NCBI GenBank assembly: GCA_040388605.1 | Contig: JAZKBN010000017.1 | Span: 1-62,087, forward strand | From: JAZKBN01 sp040388605 | GTDB lineage: Bacteria; Bacteroidota; Bacteroidia; Cytophagales; Flexibacteraceae | Length of the DNA stretch: 62,087 bases | Direction of reading: 5' to 3' | In this document: piece by piece, positions 26,424 to 36,525 of the stretch | Layout: the number at the start of each line of letters is the position of its first letter | Position numbering within the stretch: position 1 is the first letter of the stretch | Notes under the pieces: model-generated | What the model saw: the letters and a program-made list of their open reading frames with translations, nothing else | Told to the model about the DNA's origin: nothing | The model's database searches: none | Translations under genes and position numbers: made by a program

Positions 26424-27503
26424 ATGAATATTTATTATCAGGGCAAAACCTATAACGCATTTGAACCTATATCAGGTGAAACTGATGCTTATATAGGTTT
26501 TGCCTTGGCATTTTTAGCCGATTGGCAGAATGGTTCCCGGGCTTTTGCCTTTAACACATCGGGCTCCACCGGCACCCCTAAGGAGATTTTTTTAACGCGC
26601 ACGCAAATGCAGGCCAGCGCAGAGGGTACATTGGCCGCATTGGCAATGCCGGCAGCACAAATGGCCCTTGTATGTCTCGATATACATTTTATTGCCGGCC
26701 GGATGATGCTATTACGAGCATTAATCGGCGGCATGAATATAATTTTGGTTAAACCATCGTCTGACCCTGTTTCTGATATTCCGGCAGGGTTACAGCCTGA
26801 TTTTGCAGCCATGGTACCTTTGCAGGTGCAAACCATTCTTGATTCAGGCACAGCGTCGGAAATAAAAATCCTTAACAGTATGCAGGCGGTTTTATTGGGA
26901 GGCGCAGCGGCATCGCCAAAGCTGGAAGAGGAAATAAGCAAATTGGAAACCCCGTTTTACCATACATTCGGCATGACTGAAACAGCATCGCATATTGCCC
27001 TGAAGGCAATGAACGGGGCGCTGAAATCAGAATTCTATAAAGTTCTGCCGGGTGTAAATATCAGTACCGACAGCAGGGGTTGTTTGACTGTTGAGGGCCC
27101 GCAGGCGGGCACAGAACCAATAATCACCAACGATGTTGTAGAAATTACAGCCCCGGGTAAATTCCGCTGGTTAGGCCGGGCCGATAATATAATTAATACC
27201 GGCGGCCTGAAAGTGCAGGCCGAAAAAGTTGAAGCAGAAATACAGGCAGCATTTAAAGCCGAAGGTGTAACTGCCGAGGTTTTTGTTTGCGCCATGCCGC
27301 ACCATAGGTTCGGGCAGCAGGTAACGGCCATTGCCGAAGGTGTGCAACCATCTGACGAAACCGGGGAATACATAGTGGCTCGGTTACGTGAAGTTCTTAA
27401 ACGCGAAGAAATGCCGAAACAATGGGTTTGGCTGCGCACTTTTGTAAGAACAGCTACCGGAAAAACAGACCGGGCAAATACCTTAAAGCAAATTACAGGA
27501 TAG
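26424..27503 (+). CDS. menE: Acyl-CoA synthetase, o-succinylbenzoate-CoA ligase-like
   Basis: A 359-residue AMP-forming ligase. The ATP-binding motif FNTSGSTGTPKEIFLTR is near residues 43-59, FHTFGMTE-type motif is YHTFGMTETASHIALK, and the C-terminal lysine is in RTATGKTDR. The protein is about 100 residues shorter than most members, which is normal for the MenE form found in Bacteroidetes. MenE activates o-succinylbenzoate for menaquinone synthesis. No other men gene is nearby, so the assignment rests on family resemblance only. Confidence 0.75.
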   Translation: MNIYYQGKTYNAFEPISGETDAYIGFALAFLADWQNGSRAFAFNTSGSTGTPKEIFLTRTQMQASAEGTLAALAMPAAQMALVCLDIHFIAGRMMLLRALIGGMNIILVKPSSDPVSDIPAGLQPDFAAMVPLQVQTILDSGTASEIKILNSMQAVLLGGAAASPKLEEEISKLETPFYHTFGMTETASHIALKAMNGALKSEFYKVLPGVNISTDSRGCLTVEGPQAGTEPIITNDVVEITAPGKFRWLGRADNIINTGGLKVQAEKVEAEIQAAFKAEGVTAEVFVCAMPHHRFGQQVTAIAEGVQPSDETGEYIVARLREVLKREEMPKQWVWLRTFVRTATGKTDRANTLKQITG

Positions 27504-27527
27504 CCGGATCCTGTATTAACTCTAAAT

Positions 27528-27580
27528 AAAAATCCGGGCTCAATAACAGCTTATCAGCCATTATTGAGCCCGGATTTTTT
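27528..27580. terminator. Bidirectional terminator between menE and GH5
   Basis: A 19-bp perfect stem (27528-27546 with 27561-27579; core ATCCGGGCTCAATAA) ends in A on one side and T on the other. It can serve both convergent genes. Confidence 0.9.
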
Positions 27581-27598
27581 AAACCTGTTTAAGGCTGA

Positions 27599-29848
27599 TT
27601 ACTTCTTTGTTTTTTTCTTATCGGCCGGGCCGGTTACTTTCATTGTCGGGGTTTGAACAGGCTCAACTGCCGGCATAATTTCAAATGTGCTTAGGTTAAC
27701 GCCCCCTTTATTTACTTTGAAAGTGAAAGCTGTAACTCCCTGGGGGAATGCTGTTTTCAAGAGTGTTACAGAGCTAAAGGTAGAATCAGACCCTGTGGCA
27801 GGCAGGCTAATGCTGTCTGACTTAGTTTGGCCGGGAGTAATAAAGCTCACGTTGCCGCTTTTAGCGCCTGCGTAGCGCAGGTTAACAGCATATTTACCCG
27901 CTGCTTTTACAGTGGCTGTATATTTCATCCATTCTCCGTCATCGGTCCAGCCAACAACCGGTTTTTTATCTTCTTTAGATAAATAAATATCAATGCCATC
28001 GTTACGATAGCTGTGCCCGTTATTAACAGCCTGGCCGGGCTTTTCACTCTTGTTTGCGCTTAGCTTATCGTGGTACGCGTAACCGTCGGCGCCCATATCG
28101 AAATCTGCAAGCTGAATTGTTCCGGGAATTACCAGGTTGGCAAAAGGTTTTGTTTCCTTAGTTTGCGAAGCACGTAAGAGGGCATCTGAATAATCCTTGT
28201 TAACATGGCAGTTTTTCAGTTTTGAGGCTTCAACTAAATCGGCAAGCGCAGCTTCGGCTTCAGCAACGGAGGGTTTTGGGGCTTTGCCTTTCCAATATTC
28301 AAGCAGTCTTTTGTAAGATTCCGGTCTTTTAATTGTTACAGGTCCTGCAGTAGATTCAAGCTTTTTGTAAGGCCATGCGCACCAGCCAATATGCAGGGTA
28401 TCATACATGGCTACTGCCTCAATTATCCATTGATTGCCGTTTTCACCGAACTCACCGCACCAAAGCGGCACGTTATGCTCATTCATAATCTTGGTTATCC
28501 AGCCAATTGATGCAGGGTGAGTGCTGTTCCAGTATTTGTGGAAACTGTAAACCATGTTATTGTCCCAAGGCGGGGTCATATTCTCGAAGTTGGTGGCGTA
28601 CCAATTGCCTTCTATGAATATTATGTGTTTTGTATCCACTGAGCGAATTTCTGCAGTTACTTCCTTATAAAGTTTCAGTAACAGGTCGTTCTTATTCATT
28701 TTCTGAACGGGCTCATTCATTACATCATAACCGGCTACAAGGGGTTCATTGGCATAACGTTGAGCAAAGTATTTCCAAAAGCGGAGGAATTTGGTTCTGT
28801 ATGACTGTGCATAGGCATTGTTTGCCTTGGTTGTATCCCAAATTGCAGGGCGCGTGGTGTCATAATCAGCAATATTATCACGGCTTTGGCCACCGGGACA
28901 GGCGTGCAAATCCGGTATTACATAAATACCATGCGGGCGACACCATGCAATAACGCTGTCAGTTAAGGCAAAGCCAATTTCTGTATAACTGTCTTCCACA
29001 TCGCGGGGAGTAAACAGGTTGTAGTGGTATGGAATACGAATGCTGTTATAGCCCCATTTGGCAATAGAATCAATATCGGCCTTGGTTGTGTAATTGGTGA
29101 GCCATGCAGAATAGAATTTTTGGGTGGCCTCAGGACCAACCAAGGCAGTTATGCGATCTTTCAGTTCATGCTGCGACGGGGCAAAGGGAGTGCTTTGCAT
29201 CATATAACCTTCCTGCAGCATCCAGTTTCCCAGGTTGGTGCCTTTCAGGTTTACCGTTCCGCTTTGGTTTACTATGAATTTGCCCTGGGTTTTCAGGAAG
29301 CCTTTGCCGGGCATTTCGGCCTTATAGTTTCTTGAAAAAGAAAAATAATCAAGGTTGAAGCCTGCACCTTTAATATTAGCCCTAAGCACATGTATGCCCT
29401 TGGCGAAGAATACATAGCTAAGCTTGGTATCTGACCAGGTGGATGCGCTCCCGGTAAACGGAACAAGGAGGTTGCCTGTTATATCCTGTCCGTCTGATTG
29501 TAATTGTAATGAACCGGTATTGGTGCCTGAAGCAGCATGCAGGGCAATATCGTAATACCCGGCTTCCGATACATCAAGTGTGTAGGTAAGCCATTCGCCG
29601 GCTTCGGTATTGGTCAGGTATAAATTTGCTCCTGAACCGGCTATATCCACATCATCTTTTTTAATTCCGGCTTTGCCTGAATTGCCTTTCGACTTGTCGG
29701 AATATGCAATGTCTTTTTTTCCGGGGTTATAATCCTCGGCCTGCACCAAACCGGGTATTTTGGCAGCATTGGCAGCTGTAAAGCCAATGCCAAGCATAGC
29801 GGTAATCAGGCAGGTCTTACGAAGACCGGCAGCAAAAGATTTACTCAT
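27599..29848 (-). CDS. Secreted CBM6-like/GH5/CBM6-like glycoside hydrolase
   Basis: A 749-residue secreted enzyme. I start at MSKSFAAGLRK (29848), which gives a normal signal peptide; the longer reading adds 19 residues. A CBM6-like module (about 30-170, QAEDYNPG ... GEWLTYTL) is followed by a GH5 catalytic domain (about 200-530) with acid/base Glu in DVMNEP (near 380) and nucleophile Glu in WCGEFGENG (near 466). A second CBM6-like module follows. GTNLGNWMLQEGYMM and DLHACPGGQ resemble exo-beta-1,3-glucanase-type GH5. Unlike its paralog at 32 kb it has no T9SS domain and ends in the Lys-rich GPADKKKTKK. Substrate is inferred. Confidence 0.85.
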   Translation of the reverse strand: MSKSFAAGLRKTCLITAMLGIGFTAANAAKIPGLVQAEDYNPGKKDIAYSDKSKGNSGKAGIKKDDVDIAGSGANLYLTNTEAGEWLTYTLDVSEAGYYDIALHAASGTNTGSLQLQSDGQDITGNLLVPFTGSASTWSDTKLSYVFFAKGIHVLRANIKGAGFNLDYFSFSRNYKAEMPGKGFLKTQGKFIVNQSGTVNLKGTNLGNWMLQEGYMMQSTPFAPSQHELKDRITALVGPEATQKFYSAWLTNYTTKADIDSIAKWGYNSIRIPYHYNLFTPRDVEDSYTEIGFALTDSVIAWCRPHGIYVIPDLHACPGGQSRDNIADYDTTRPAIWDTTKANNAYAQSYRTKFLRFWKYFAQRYANEPLVAGYDVMNEPVQKMNKNDLLLKLYKEVTAEIRSVDTKHIIFIEGNWYATNFENMTPPWDNNMVYSFHKYWNSTHPASIGWITKIMNEHNVPLWCGEFGENGNQWIIEAVAMYDTLHIGWCAWPYKKLESTAGPVTIKRPESYKRLLEYWKGKAPKPSVAEAEAALADLVEASKLKNCHVNKDYSDALLRASQTKETKPFANLVIPGTIQLADFDMGADGYAYHDKLSANKSEKPGQAVNNGHSYRNDGIDIYLSKEDKKPVVGWTDDGEWMKYTATVKAAGKYAVNLRYAGAKSGNVSFITPGQTKSDSISLPATGSDSTFSSVTLLKTAFPQGVTAFTFKVNKGGVNLSTFEIMPAVEPVQTPTMKVTGPADKKKTKK

Positions 29849-30178
29849 TGAGTGTTTCAGGAAATGCGGGATTTCAGACAATATTTTAATAAACCTGCGG
29901 GACAAATTATGGCCGGCGGGATACAGGGCTCAAAGATAAAAATTAATCACTCAAAACAATTCCGTTCAAAATAAGGCTTTTGAGCATTTATTTATGCAGC
30001 GACCTGCCTTACGGATTATAGCTTTATAATAGCATAACTGTCAGGCAGTTAAAAAATAAAAATTGACCTACAAAGCTGAAAAGCAAGGGACGCAAAACCT
30101 AAAAAACAAAAAAAAGCCGCCCCGAAGTTAAAACTAAACGGAACGGCCTTTTTGCACTCAATACAGATTACACTATCG
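29849..30178. other. Intergenic stretch upstream of the first GH5
   Basis: 330 bp. Contains a minus-strand terminator for the SGNH gene (30104-30147) and presumably the GH5 promoter. No ORF of note. Confidence 0.5.
30104..30147 (-). terminator. Terminator of the SGNH hydrolase gene
   Basis: On the minus strand GCCGTTCCG pairs with CGGGGCGGC (two G-U pairs), followed by a T-run of eight. It lies about 30 nt past the stop. Confidence 0.7.
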
Positions 30179-32074
30179 CTATTCCGACTTAACGAAACGC
30201 GATTCCACCAAAATTCGACCGCCTCGGCCAAGTATGGTGTACATACCCGGTTTTAAACGGCTGATATCGTTCATTGCCATATTGGTTCCGGCCACTGCGC
30301 TGAATTTTTCAGACTGCACCATTCTGCCAACGGCATCGTAAATTTCTATTGTCATATCTCCGCCGGAAGGAGCATTGAAAAGGAAATTAATATTTCCGGC
30401 GGCGGGGTTTGGGGATACAGCCCCTTTGATTGATTTGTTGGCGCGAATACCTAAAGCCTCTACTGCAAGCACCGGTGAAACCAGGCGATCTTCAGCGTTG
30501 GCATTTAGTTTTACCAGTACTTTGTAATTACCTCCTGTTGGGTCGCGCAGAATTGATGAATTTGTTGTTCCGGCTAAAGGCGAAAGAAGAACGCCATTCC
30601 TGTACCACCAATAAGCGGCATAGCCGCCTGCAGTGCTAAGGCTTTCAGCTGAAGCTGTTACAGCAGGCTTGGCCATTCTGTACATTTCAGCAGCATGTAG
30701 TGCTATTAAGGAATAGCCTGCAGAATCAGTATGGGTGCTGTCCGGTATTAGGTGGAAGCCGGGCAAAAATGAAGGTGTACGCTGATCTATTAATGATATG
30801 CCCAGGTCTGCACTGATTCTGCGCAATGCAGGATTTAATGAGTCAATTACAAGAGGCTCAGTTGCCAAACCGGTTCTGAATGGCATTGTTGCATAAAACT
30901 CAACGTTCGGAGCAACTGTGCGGAAAGTATCTACCATGCTTTTGTAATCGGCACGGTAAAGGGTTGTCTTAAAATTGGCATCCTTCACATCGTTTGCGCC
31001 CAACATACATATAAGCACATCAGGGTTAAATGAGAGGGCATATTTTAAATCGACTGTGTTCCAGTAAGACGGCAGGCTGGCGTTTCTTTTCGACATTGTG
31101 GTACTGTTGCGTCCGAAATTACCGACTACCGCAGGAGCGCCTACAAAACGGCCAAACTGTGAAGGGTAGCTTTGGTATGCCGGCCTGTCGGAGCCATGAC
31201 CATAAGTTCCGCTGCTGCCAATAAAGCCAACGCGAGGGCTCGGATAGGTGGCATCCATAGTACAGCTTCCGAATGCAACAGTTATGGTTGTATCGCGTTG
31301 CGGTGTTACCAACCAGCGGTTCGGAATAGATTGCGGGTTGTAAGAACAGGGGCCCAAAACAACTTCCTCACCGGTTCCCCAAGAGGTTCCGTTCAGAAAT
31401 TTATATTCAAGGTATTCACCCTTGCTAATCCAGCGGGTATAAGAATACCTTGTTCCGCCGGCTGAAAGCATTTTGCTTGATGTATTGCTCCAAAGCTGGA
31501 AATTACCAACAATATGGGGGCCTGCAGGGTCAACAGAAACACCGTTAACCATATCTACATTTAAAGTTACCCTAACAGAATCGCAGGGAGCACATTTGTT
31601 ATAGCAAACAAGACCCAGCGTAGTATCGGCATTTGGGAAAGTGAAGGCACGGTTAGTGCCGGTACCGAAATTACAACCTGTGATACGTTCCTGGTCGTCC
31701 CAGCTGTTGCGTACAAATTTGTACAGAACAGACTGGCCGGGAGTACCTGTAATGGGCACAGTAACTGTCCAGATGTTCCAAAGCCCGCGCACCATACGCA
31801 TGGGAACCTGTAATTGGTAATTGTTAAAACTGCCGGTAACCCAAACCTGTCCGGTTACTACCTCAGCGCCCAAATCTACCCTGAAGGTTATATTTTGAGT
31901 AGCGGTAACTGTTTTAACTTCATTAACAGAATTTACTTTATCAGAGCCTACAGAACAAATAATCGTACTATTCGGGCCGGTATTTTCAGAGGTATTTGCA
32001 CCTGAAACAGATGAAAATGCCTTAGTTTGAACGGTTAACCCAATAAGGGCAGCCAAAAGTATTTTTAACCTCAT
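30179..32074 (-). CDS. Secreted SGNH/GDSL hydrolase with starch-binding-like modules and T9SS sorting domain
   Basis: A 631-residue exported protein. A signal peptide (1-18) is followed by two Ig-like modules resembling CBM20/CBM48 (GQVWVTGSFNNYQLQVPM; PHIVGNFQLWSN). The SGNH esterase domain (about 280-475) has block I GFIGSSGTYGHG, the GAND block (LGANDVKD) and the catalytic Asp/His of DSTHTDSAGY. A 75-residue C-terminal T9SS sorting domain follows (VSPNPAAGNINFLF ... GMYTILGRGG). Such proteins are carbohydrate esterases. It sits between two GH5 genes and probably removes acyl groups from their polysaccharide; this is inference from context. Confidence 0.75.
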   Translation of the reverse strand: MRLKILLAALIGLTVQTKAFSSVSGANTSENTGPNSTIICSVGSDKVNSVNEVKTVTATQNITFRVDLGAEVVTGQVWVTGSFNNYQLQVPMRMVRGLWNIWTVTVPITGTPGQSVLYKFVRNSWDDQERITGCNFGTGTNRAFTFPNADTTLGLVCYNKCAPCDSVRVTLNVDMVNGVSVDPAGPHIVGNFQLWSNTSSKMLSAGGTRYSYTRWISKGEYLEYKFLNGTSWGTGEEVVLGPCSYNPQSIPNRWLVTPQRDTTITVAFGSCTMDATYPSPRVGFIGSSGTYGHGSDRPAYQSYPSQFGRFVGAPAVVGNFGRNSTTMSKRNASLPSYWNTVDLKYALSFNPDVLICMLGANDVKDANFKTTLYRADYKSMVDTFRTVAPNVEFYATMPFRTGLATEPLVIDSLNPALRRISADLGISLIDQRTPSFLPGFHLIPDSTHTDSAGYSLIALHAAEMYRMAKPAVTASAESLSTAGGYAAYWWYRNGVLLSPLAGTTNSSILRDPTGGNYKVLVKLNANAEDRLVSPVLAVEALGIRANKSIKGAVSPNPAAGNINFLFNAPSGGDMTIEIYDAVGRMVQSEKFSAVAGTNMAMNDISRLKPGMYTILGRGGRILVESRFVKSE

Positions 32075-32151
32075 TTTTGGTGTTTTATTTAATTACAATA
32101 GTAAATGGCCGATGCATATAAGAAATATAAACACAGCTGCCAACTTTCTTA

Positions 32152-34590
32152 TTAACGGGCAATGCTCACTTTTCTAACCATAGTTCCTGAAATAGTTTCA
32201 AGCTTTAACAGGTAAAGCCCGGTTGGAACTTCTGCCACATTTAATTCATAGTCATTTGAAAAGTCGGTATTAAGCGGACCGGAGCTTTGCATTAGCTTAC
32301 CCTCGAGACTATAAAGTGCAATATTGCATCCGGCAGAAACCGGCTTATCGGTATTAATCAGCAGCCTGTCGGTTGCAGGATTAGGGTAAACGTTTAAAGT
32401 ATTGGCAAGCAGGGGCTTATTAACTCCCACAAAATTTGAGAAATCGAGGTAGTGTATATTATAGCCCGCTTTAACAATATTAAGCTGAACTGTATGCTGC
32501 CCGGTACGCATTAAGAAAGTGCCCAGGTTGGTGGTTATCCAAGTTGAATAATTGGCTGTTTGGGGCAGAGCCAGGTTAGATAAGACAGCCACACCATCTA
32601 CCTTAACCGTCATTTTACCCGCGTTACCTGAATGCCTTAAGCGCAGGGTATAGGTACCTTCTCCCCTGGAGTTTACGGTATAGTTGAGCCATTCGCCGTC
32701 CTCGGTCCAGCCCACATCGAACCAGCCGGCAGAATTTGACCATTCAATGTCTACCCCGTCGTTACGATAGCTGTAACCGTTATTATAAGCAGTGCCGGCA
32801 TTATTGCTGGAGTTTTGACTTACAACATCATGGTAAGCGTAATTATCGCGGCCCATATCATACTCCACGGCATTTATTCTGGCGGGCAGGGTTACATTTT
32901 TAAAGGGAACTGTTGCAGTAGTGTTACCCGCACGGTTCATAGCATCTATAAAATCTCGTTCAATTCGGCAATTTGTAATAAGAGCAGCATCGGTTAAACC
33001 AAGCAAAGTTGTAAACGCAGAAGCTGCACTGGGTGCGTTCCCGTTGCCTGACCAATAATTCGTAAGCGACTGGTAACTTCCTGATTGATTAACAGATGCA
33101 AGGGCACTAACTGTTTCAATTTTCTTCACCGGCCATCCGCACCAGCCAATATTATTGTTTCGGTAGGTTTCAATTACTTCAGCCATCCATTGATTGCTGT
33201 TTTCACCAAACTCACCGCACCATAAAGGTACATTGTAGCGGTTCCTGATATCAGTTACAAAAGAAAGGCTTCCGGCATTCGTTTCGTTCCAATATTTATG
33301 GAAGCTGTAAACCATGTTATTATCCCATGGCGGGGTAAGGCCGGTAAAATCGTTACCGTACCAATTGCCTTCAAAGTATAAAATATGCCTTTTATCTGCC
33401 TGCCGTACTGCGGTGGTAATATCTCCGTATAAATTCCTAAGGAGGGTCCCGTTATTGATATTGAAAGCCGTTTCATTAATAACATCATAGCCGGCAATTA
33501 CATTTTCGTTGGCATAGCGCTGGGCTATATATTTCCAAAGCCTGACAAGCTTAATCCTGTAATCAACATTTTCCCAAAGGGTTTGATTTGCAGGGTCATA
33601 ATCAGCAATGTTATCACGACTTTGACCACCCGGTGCAGCGTGCATATCAATTACCAGGTACATATCGTTTGCGCGGCACCAGCTAATGGCACTGTCTATG
33701 TATGTAAATCCTGTTTCCTTGTAGGCGTCTGCCGTATCAAGCGGGGTAAAAAGATTGTAATGCAATGGCATGCGGGCACTGTTGAAGCCCCACTTTTTCA
33801 AAGAATCAATGTCTTTTTTTGTATAATAGTTGTCGCGCCAGCGTTGGTAGAATATCTCGGTATTGGTGGCGCCAATCAGGGTTTTTACTTTTGCTTTATA
33901 TTCGTGTTGCGAGGGGGCGCTGCTGCCTGTATTCATCATATACCCTTCCTGCAGCATCCAGTTGCCAAGCCCCATGCCTTTAAGCATGTAATTACCGGCA
34001 TCGTTAACAATATTTTTACCGGATGTATGAAGCAAACCGCCATTCGGAATTTCTGCACCGGTATTCCGGGTAAGACTGAACCAGTTGAAATTAAAGTTCA
34101 GGCCTGTTGCTTTTACCTTTAGCAGGTGCTGCCCTTCAGTGAGTGATAAATATGAAATTTTGGTACTTGAAAAAAGCTGCCATCCTTTTGTATTAGGAAT
34201 AAGTAAGTCACCGGTAACAGCAACACCGTCAATTTCAATGCTGATCCCGCCTTGGGTACCTGCAGCGGCAGTTCTTAAAACAAGGTCATATTTGCCGGTA
34301 GCAGCCACATTAATGGTGTACCTCAGCCATTCACCCACTGCAATATTGCTTACATTAAACCCGCCTTCAGAGCAGGCTTCCAGGTCCACATCATCGGCAC
34401 GGGTGCCTGCGCCGCCTTGGTTGCCTGTTGTATTATCAAAATAGCCGGTATTTTGTCCTCCGTTGTCATAATCTTCTGCCTGAATGGTACCCGGAATATT
34501 TTGACTATGCGCAAAACCGAACACCAAAAGCAGGCAACCGGTAAGCCCTAATCGAAACCGGGTAATTGATAAAGTAAAGTTTATTTTCAT
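32152..34590 (-). CDS. Secreted CBM6-like/GH5/CBM6-like glycoside hydrolase with T9SS sorting domain
   Basis: An 812-residue paralog of the enzyme at 27.6-29.8 kb, with the same module order plus a C-terminal T9SS sorting domain (LNVYPNPATDRLLINT ... GLYLLKLETISG). I start at MKINFTLSI (34590) to give a standard signal peptide. The GH5 domain shows LGNWMLQEGYMM and DMHAAPGGQSRDNIADYD. The nucleophile Glu is in WCGEFGENS. The acid/base segment reads DVINETAF, so the usual Pro after NE is Thr; the glutamate itself is kept. Predicted to be exported to the cell surface through T9SS and to act on beta-glucan. Confidence 0.85.
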   Translation of the reverse strand: MKINFTLSITRFRLGLTGCLLLVFGFAHSQNIPGTIQAEDYDNGGQNTGYFDNTTGNQGGAGTRADDVDLEACSEGGFNVSNIAVGEWLRYTINVAATGKYDLVLRTAAAGTQGGISIEIDGVAVTGDLLIPNTKGWQLFSSTKISYLSLTEGQHLLKVKATGLNFNFNWFSLTRNTGAEIPNGGLLHTSGKNIVNDAGNYMLKGMGLGNWMLQEGYMMNTGSSAPSQHEYKAKVKTLIGATNTEIFYQRWRDNYYTKKDIDSLKKWGFNSARMPLHYNLFTPLDTADAYKETGFTYIDSAISWCRANDMYLVIDMHAAPGGQSRDNIADYDPANQTLWENVDYRIKLVRLWKYIAQRYANENVIAGYDVINETAFNINNGTLLRNLYGDITTAVRQADKRHILYFEGNWYGNDFTGLTPPWDNNMVYSFHKYWNETNAGSLSFVTDIRNRYNVPLWCGEFGENSNQWMAEVIETYRNNNIGWCGWPVKKIETVSALASVNQSGSYQSLTNYWSGNGNAPSAASAFTTLLGLTDAALITNCRIERDFIDAMNRAGNTTATVPFKNVTLPARINAVEYDMGRDNYAYHDVVSQNSSNNAGTAYNNGYSYRNDGVDIEWSNSAGWFDVGWTEDGEWLNYTVNSRGEGTYTLRLRHSGNAGKMTVKVDGVAVLSNLALPQTANYSTWITTNLGTFLMRTGQHTVQLNIVKAGYNIHYLDFSNFVGVNKPLLANTLNVYPNPATDRLLINTDKPVSAGCNIALYSLEGKLMQSSGPLNTDFSNDYELNVAEVPTGLYLLKLETISGTMVRKVSIAR

Positions 34591-34950
34591 GACAGGAAGG
34601 TGTTTTAACAAGCTGAAGGTTAGGTATAAAACAGCCTTACATAAACATATTGCCAATTATAGGCAAGCAGATACCTGCCAATCTAAATTCTGACAAAATC
34701 AGAGCTTAAATTGCAGAACCTTACTCTTTATGTTGATGTATGGAGTAAAAGTATGTTACACGGAAAAAACCGTATGACAAAAACACTATTTCAAAACCCT
34801 ATGCTAAAAGCAAGGCTCCCGATCAATAATAACGGGAGTCTTTGCCTGAAGCAGGATTGAGTTCTGAAATTTGTGCAGGCAGAAACGTTCCTTTAACTGC
34901 CTGCGCAAAATGTTAACAAAACGGGCTTTAAGCCTGTGTTGCAAAATGAA
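34591..34950. other. Intergenic stretch between GH5 and GH30
   Basis: 360 bp without a gene. It contains a hairpin at 34812-34842 (AAGGCTCCCG with CGGGAGTCTT) that may terminate the GH30 transcript. The rest is AT-rich and probably holds the GH5 promoter. Confidence 0.5.
34812..34842. terminator. Hairpin, possible terminator after GH30
   Basis: A 10-bp stem with one G-U pair and an 11-nt loop, about 110 nt beyond the GH30 stop. The T-tracts on either side are short, so termination strength is uncertain. Confidence 0.4.
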
Positions 34951-36463
34951 CTACCAAACCAAACTTACTATTTGGTTGGCATCCAGCTTTTTATTGATAT
35001 ACCTTTCACCCAGCTTAATACTTACTGTTTTCTCAACAGAATTGGTATTTAAAAGCTGGACAACTTTAGAACCGTCAGGATTTTGGAAAGCGGAAAGCTT
35101 AACACCGTCAGCTTCAGTTGCACTGCTGCCAATGCGGTAAGCACCAGGCTTAACTAAGTTTGCATGGCTAAGTACGGTGTATTCATAATTTTTAGTTACC
35201 GCACCTGCAGAGCTTACAGTGATAACGCCCCTGCAATTGGTGCAGCCGCCGTTTACAGGTCCTGAATTTTCATCAAGCGCTATATTCCAAAGCAGCACAT
35301 TAACGCCCCAGTTATTTGGCACACCAATAAACAGGTCACCAAAGAAGCTGTGAAGTATATCTTTGGGATCTGTTTTCCAACCGCCGCCGCTGCATTCAGT
35401 AAAATACAGTTTTTTATCAGGGTATAGATTATGTATTTCACCCATAGCATTTACAGAGCCGCCATAACAGTGAAAAGCTGTGCCATCCACAAAAGTATTG
35501 GCGCCACCATCGTAAAGTACAGTTTTAGGGTAGTCCGACAGGTTGAAATTGTGATCAAAAATCACAATTTTGGTATTTAAACCGGCACTGCGGAAAGCAG
35601 GACCCAAATTGTTCTTAATAAAGTTAGCCTGTTCAATTGCACTCATCGGCATAGCCGGGTAGCTTGAATATTCCGATGCACCGGGGTACATGGGCTCATT
35701 CTGAATTGTAATGGCATCTATGGTAATTCCATGGGAAGCCATTGCTTTAATGTATTTCACGAAGTAGTTTGAATAAGCAGCATAGTATGCTGTTTTAAGC
35801 TTATTCCCATCGTTGCCGCCTTGCAGGCCATCCATTACACCCTTGGTTTTCATCCAGGCCGGCGGGCTCCAGGGCGATGCCATTATTTTAAGATTCGGGT
35901 TAATCAGGAGAATTTCCTTAAGAACCGGGATTACATCAACGGTATCGTTATCAAGATTGAATTTTTCTATTGCCGGAATTGTTTGGCCAACAGTATCATC
36001 GTCATAAGAGAAATCTTTGGTGCTGAAATCTGATGCACCCATAGTAAGCCTGATATAGCTTATTACCGGGGCAGAAGGATTAAACAGCTTTTGAAGCNNN
36101 NNNNNNNTTTTGAAGCCAGGAGTTACGAACCCCGGCTGTAATATTGTGATTTAATACATAAGCGCTGCTCCCGGTTAAAGATGCTCCCCAACCTTCAATC
36201 TGCTGGTACCGGGTAACTGTATCAATGGTAATAACAGGTGCAGTAGCAGTTGGAGTAGTACTGAATTTTAAGCCTGCCTTACTTTTACCGAATGCGGATG
36301 CTGCAGTAAGACCTGAAGAATAAACAGATACCGGGCCCGCAACAACCGTTGTTGTATCAGTTGGGTTAGGATTGGTTTTGTTCTCCTTATCCTTACAGCC
36401 GCCTGAGAAAACAAGCAGCGATGCTGCACCGGCAATAAACAGTGTGCGAAAATTGAAGATCAT
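34951..36463 (-). CDS. GH30-family glycoside hydrolase lipoprotein (interrupted by an N-gap)
   Basis: A surface lipoprotein with signal and lipobox SGGC, start at MIFNFRTLF (36463). The GH30 domain shows QIEGWGASLTG, GASDFSTKDFSYDD, the acid/base Glu in ITIQNEPMYPGA and the nucleophile Glu in LYFTECSGGGW, followed by the C-terminal beta domain (SVEKTVSIKLG). Ten N at 36098-36107 split the reading frame, but both sides carry TTTTGAAGC. Removing the N and one copy gives a single 497-residue frame reading NSWLQKLFNPSAPVISYIRL across the junction, typical GH30 sequence. The TECS type includes beta-1,6-glucanases and glucosylceramidases. It follows SusD in the same orientation. Confidence 0.85.
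36098..36107. other. Assembly gap (10 N), probably artificial
   Basis: Ten N flanked by the same 9 bases TTTTGAAGC (36089-36097 and 36108-36116). Collapsing the duplication restores the GH30 frame without any missing residue, so the two pieces overlap and no sequence appears to be lost. Confidence 0.85.
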
Positions 36464-36525
36464 TTGGTAGGGTATAATTACAATATCAGGCAGCCGAAAA
36501 TACACGACTGCCTGATAATAAAATA

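Noticed and set aside
33583..34122. 179-codon plus-strand frame inside the second GH5
   Set aside because: Antisense to the GH5 catalytic domain.
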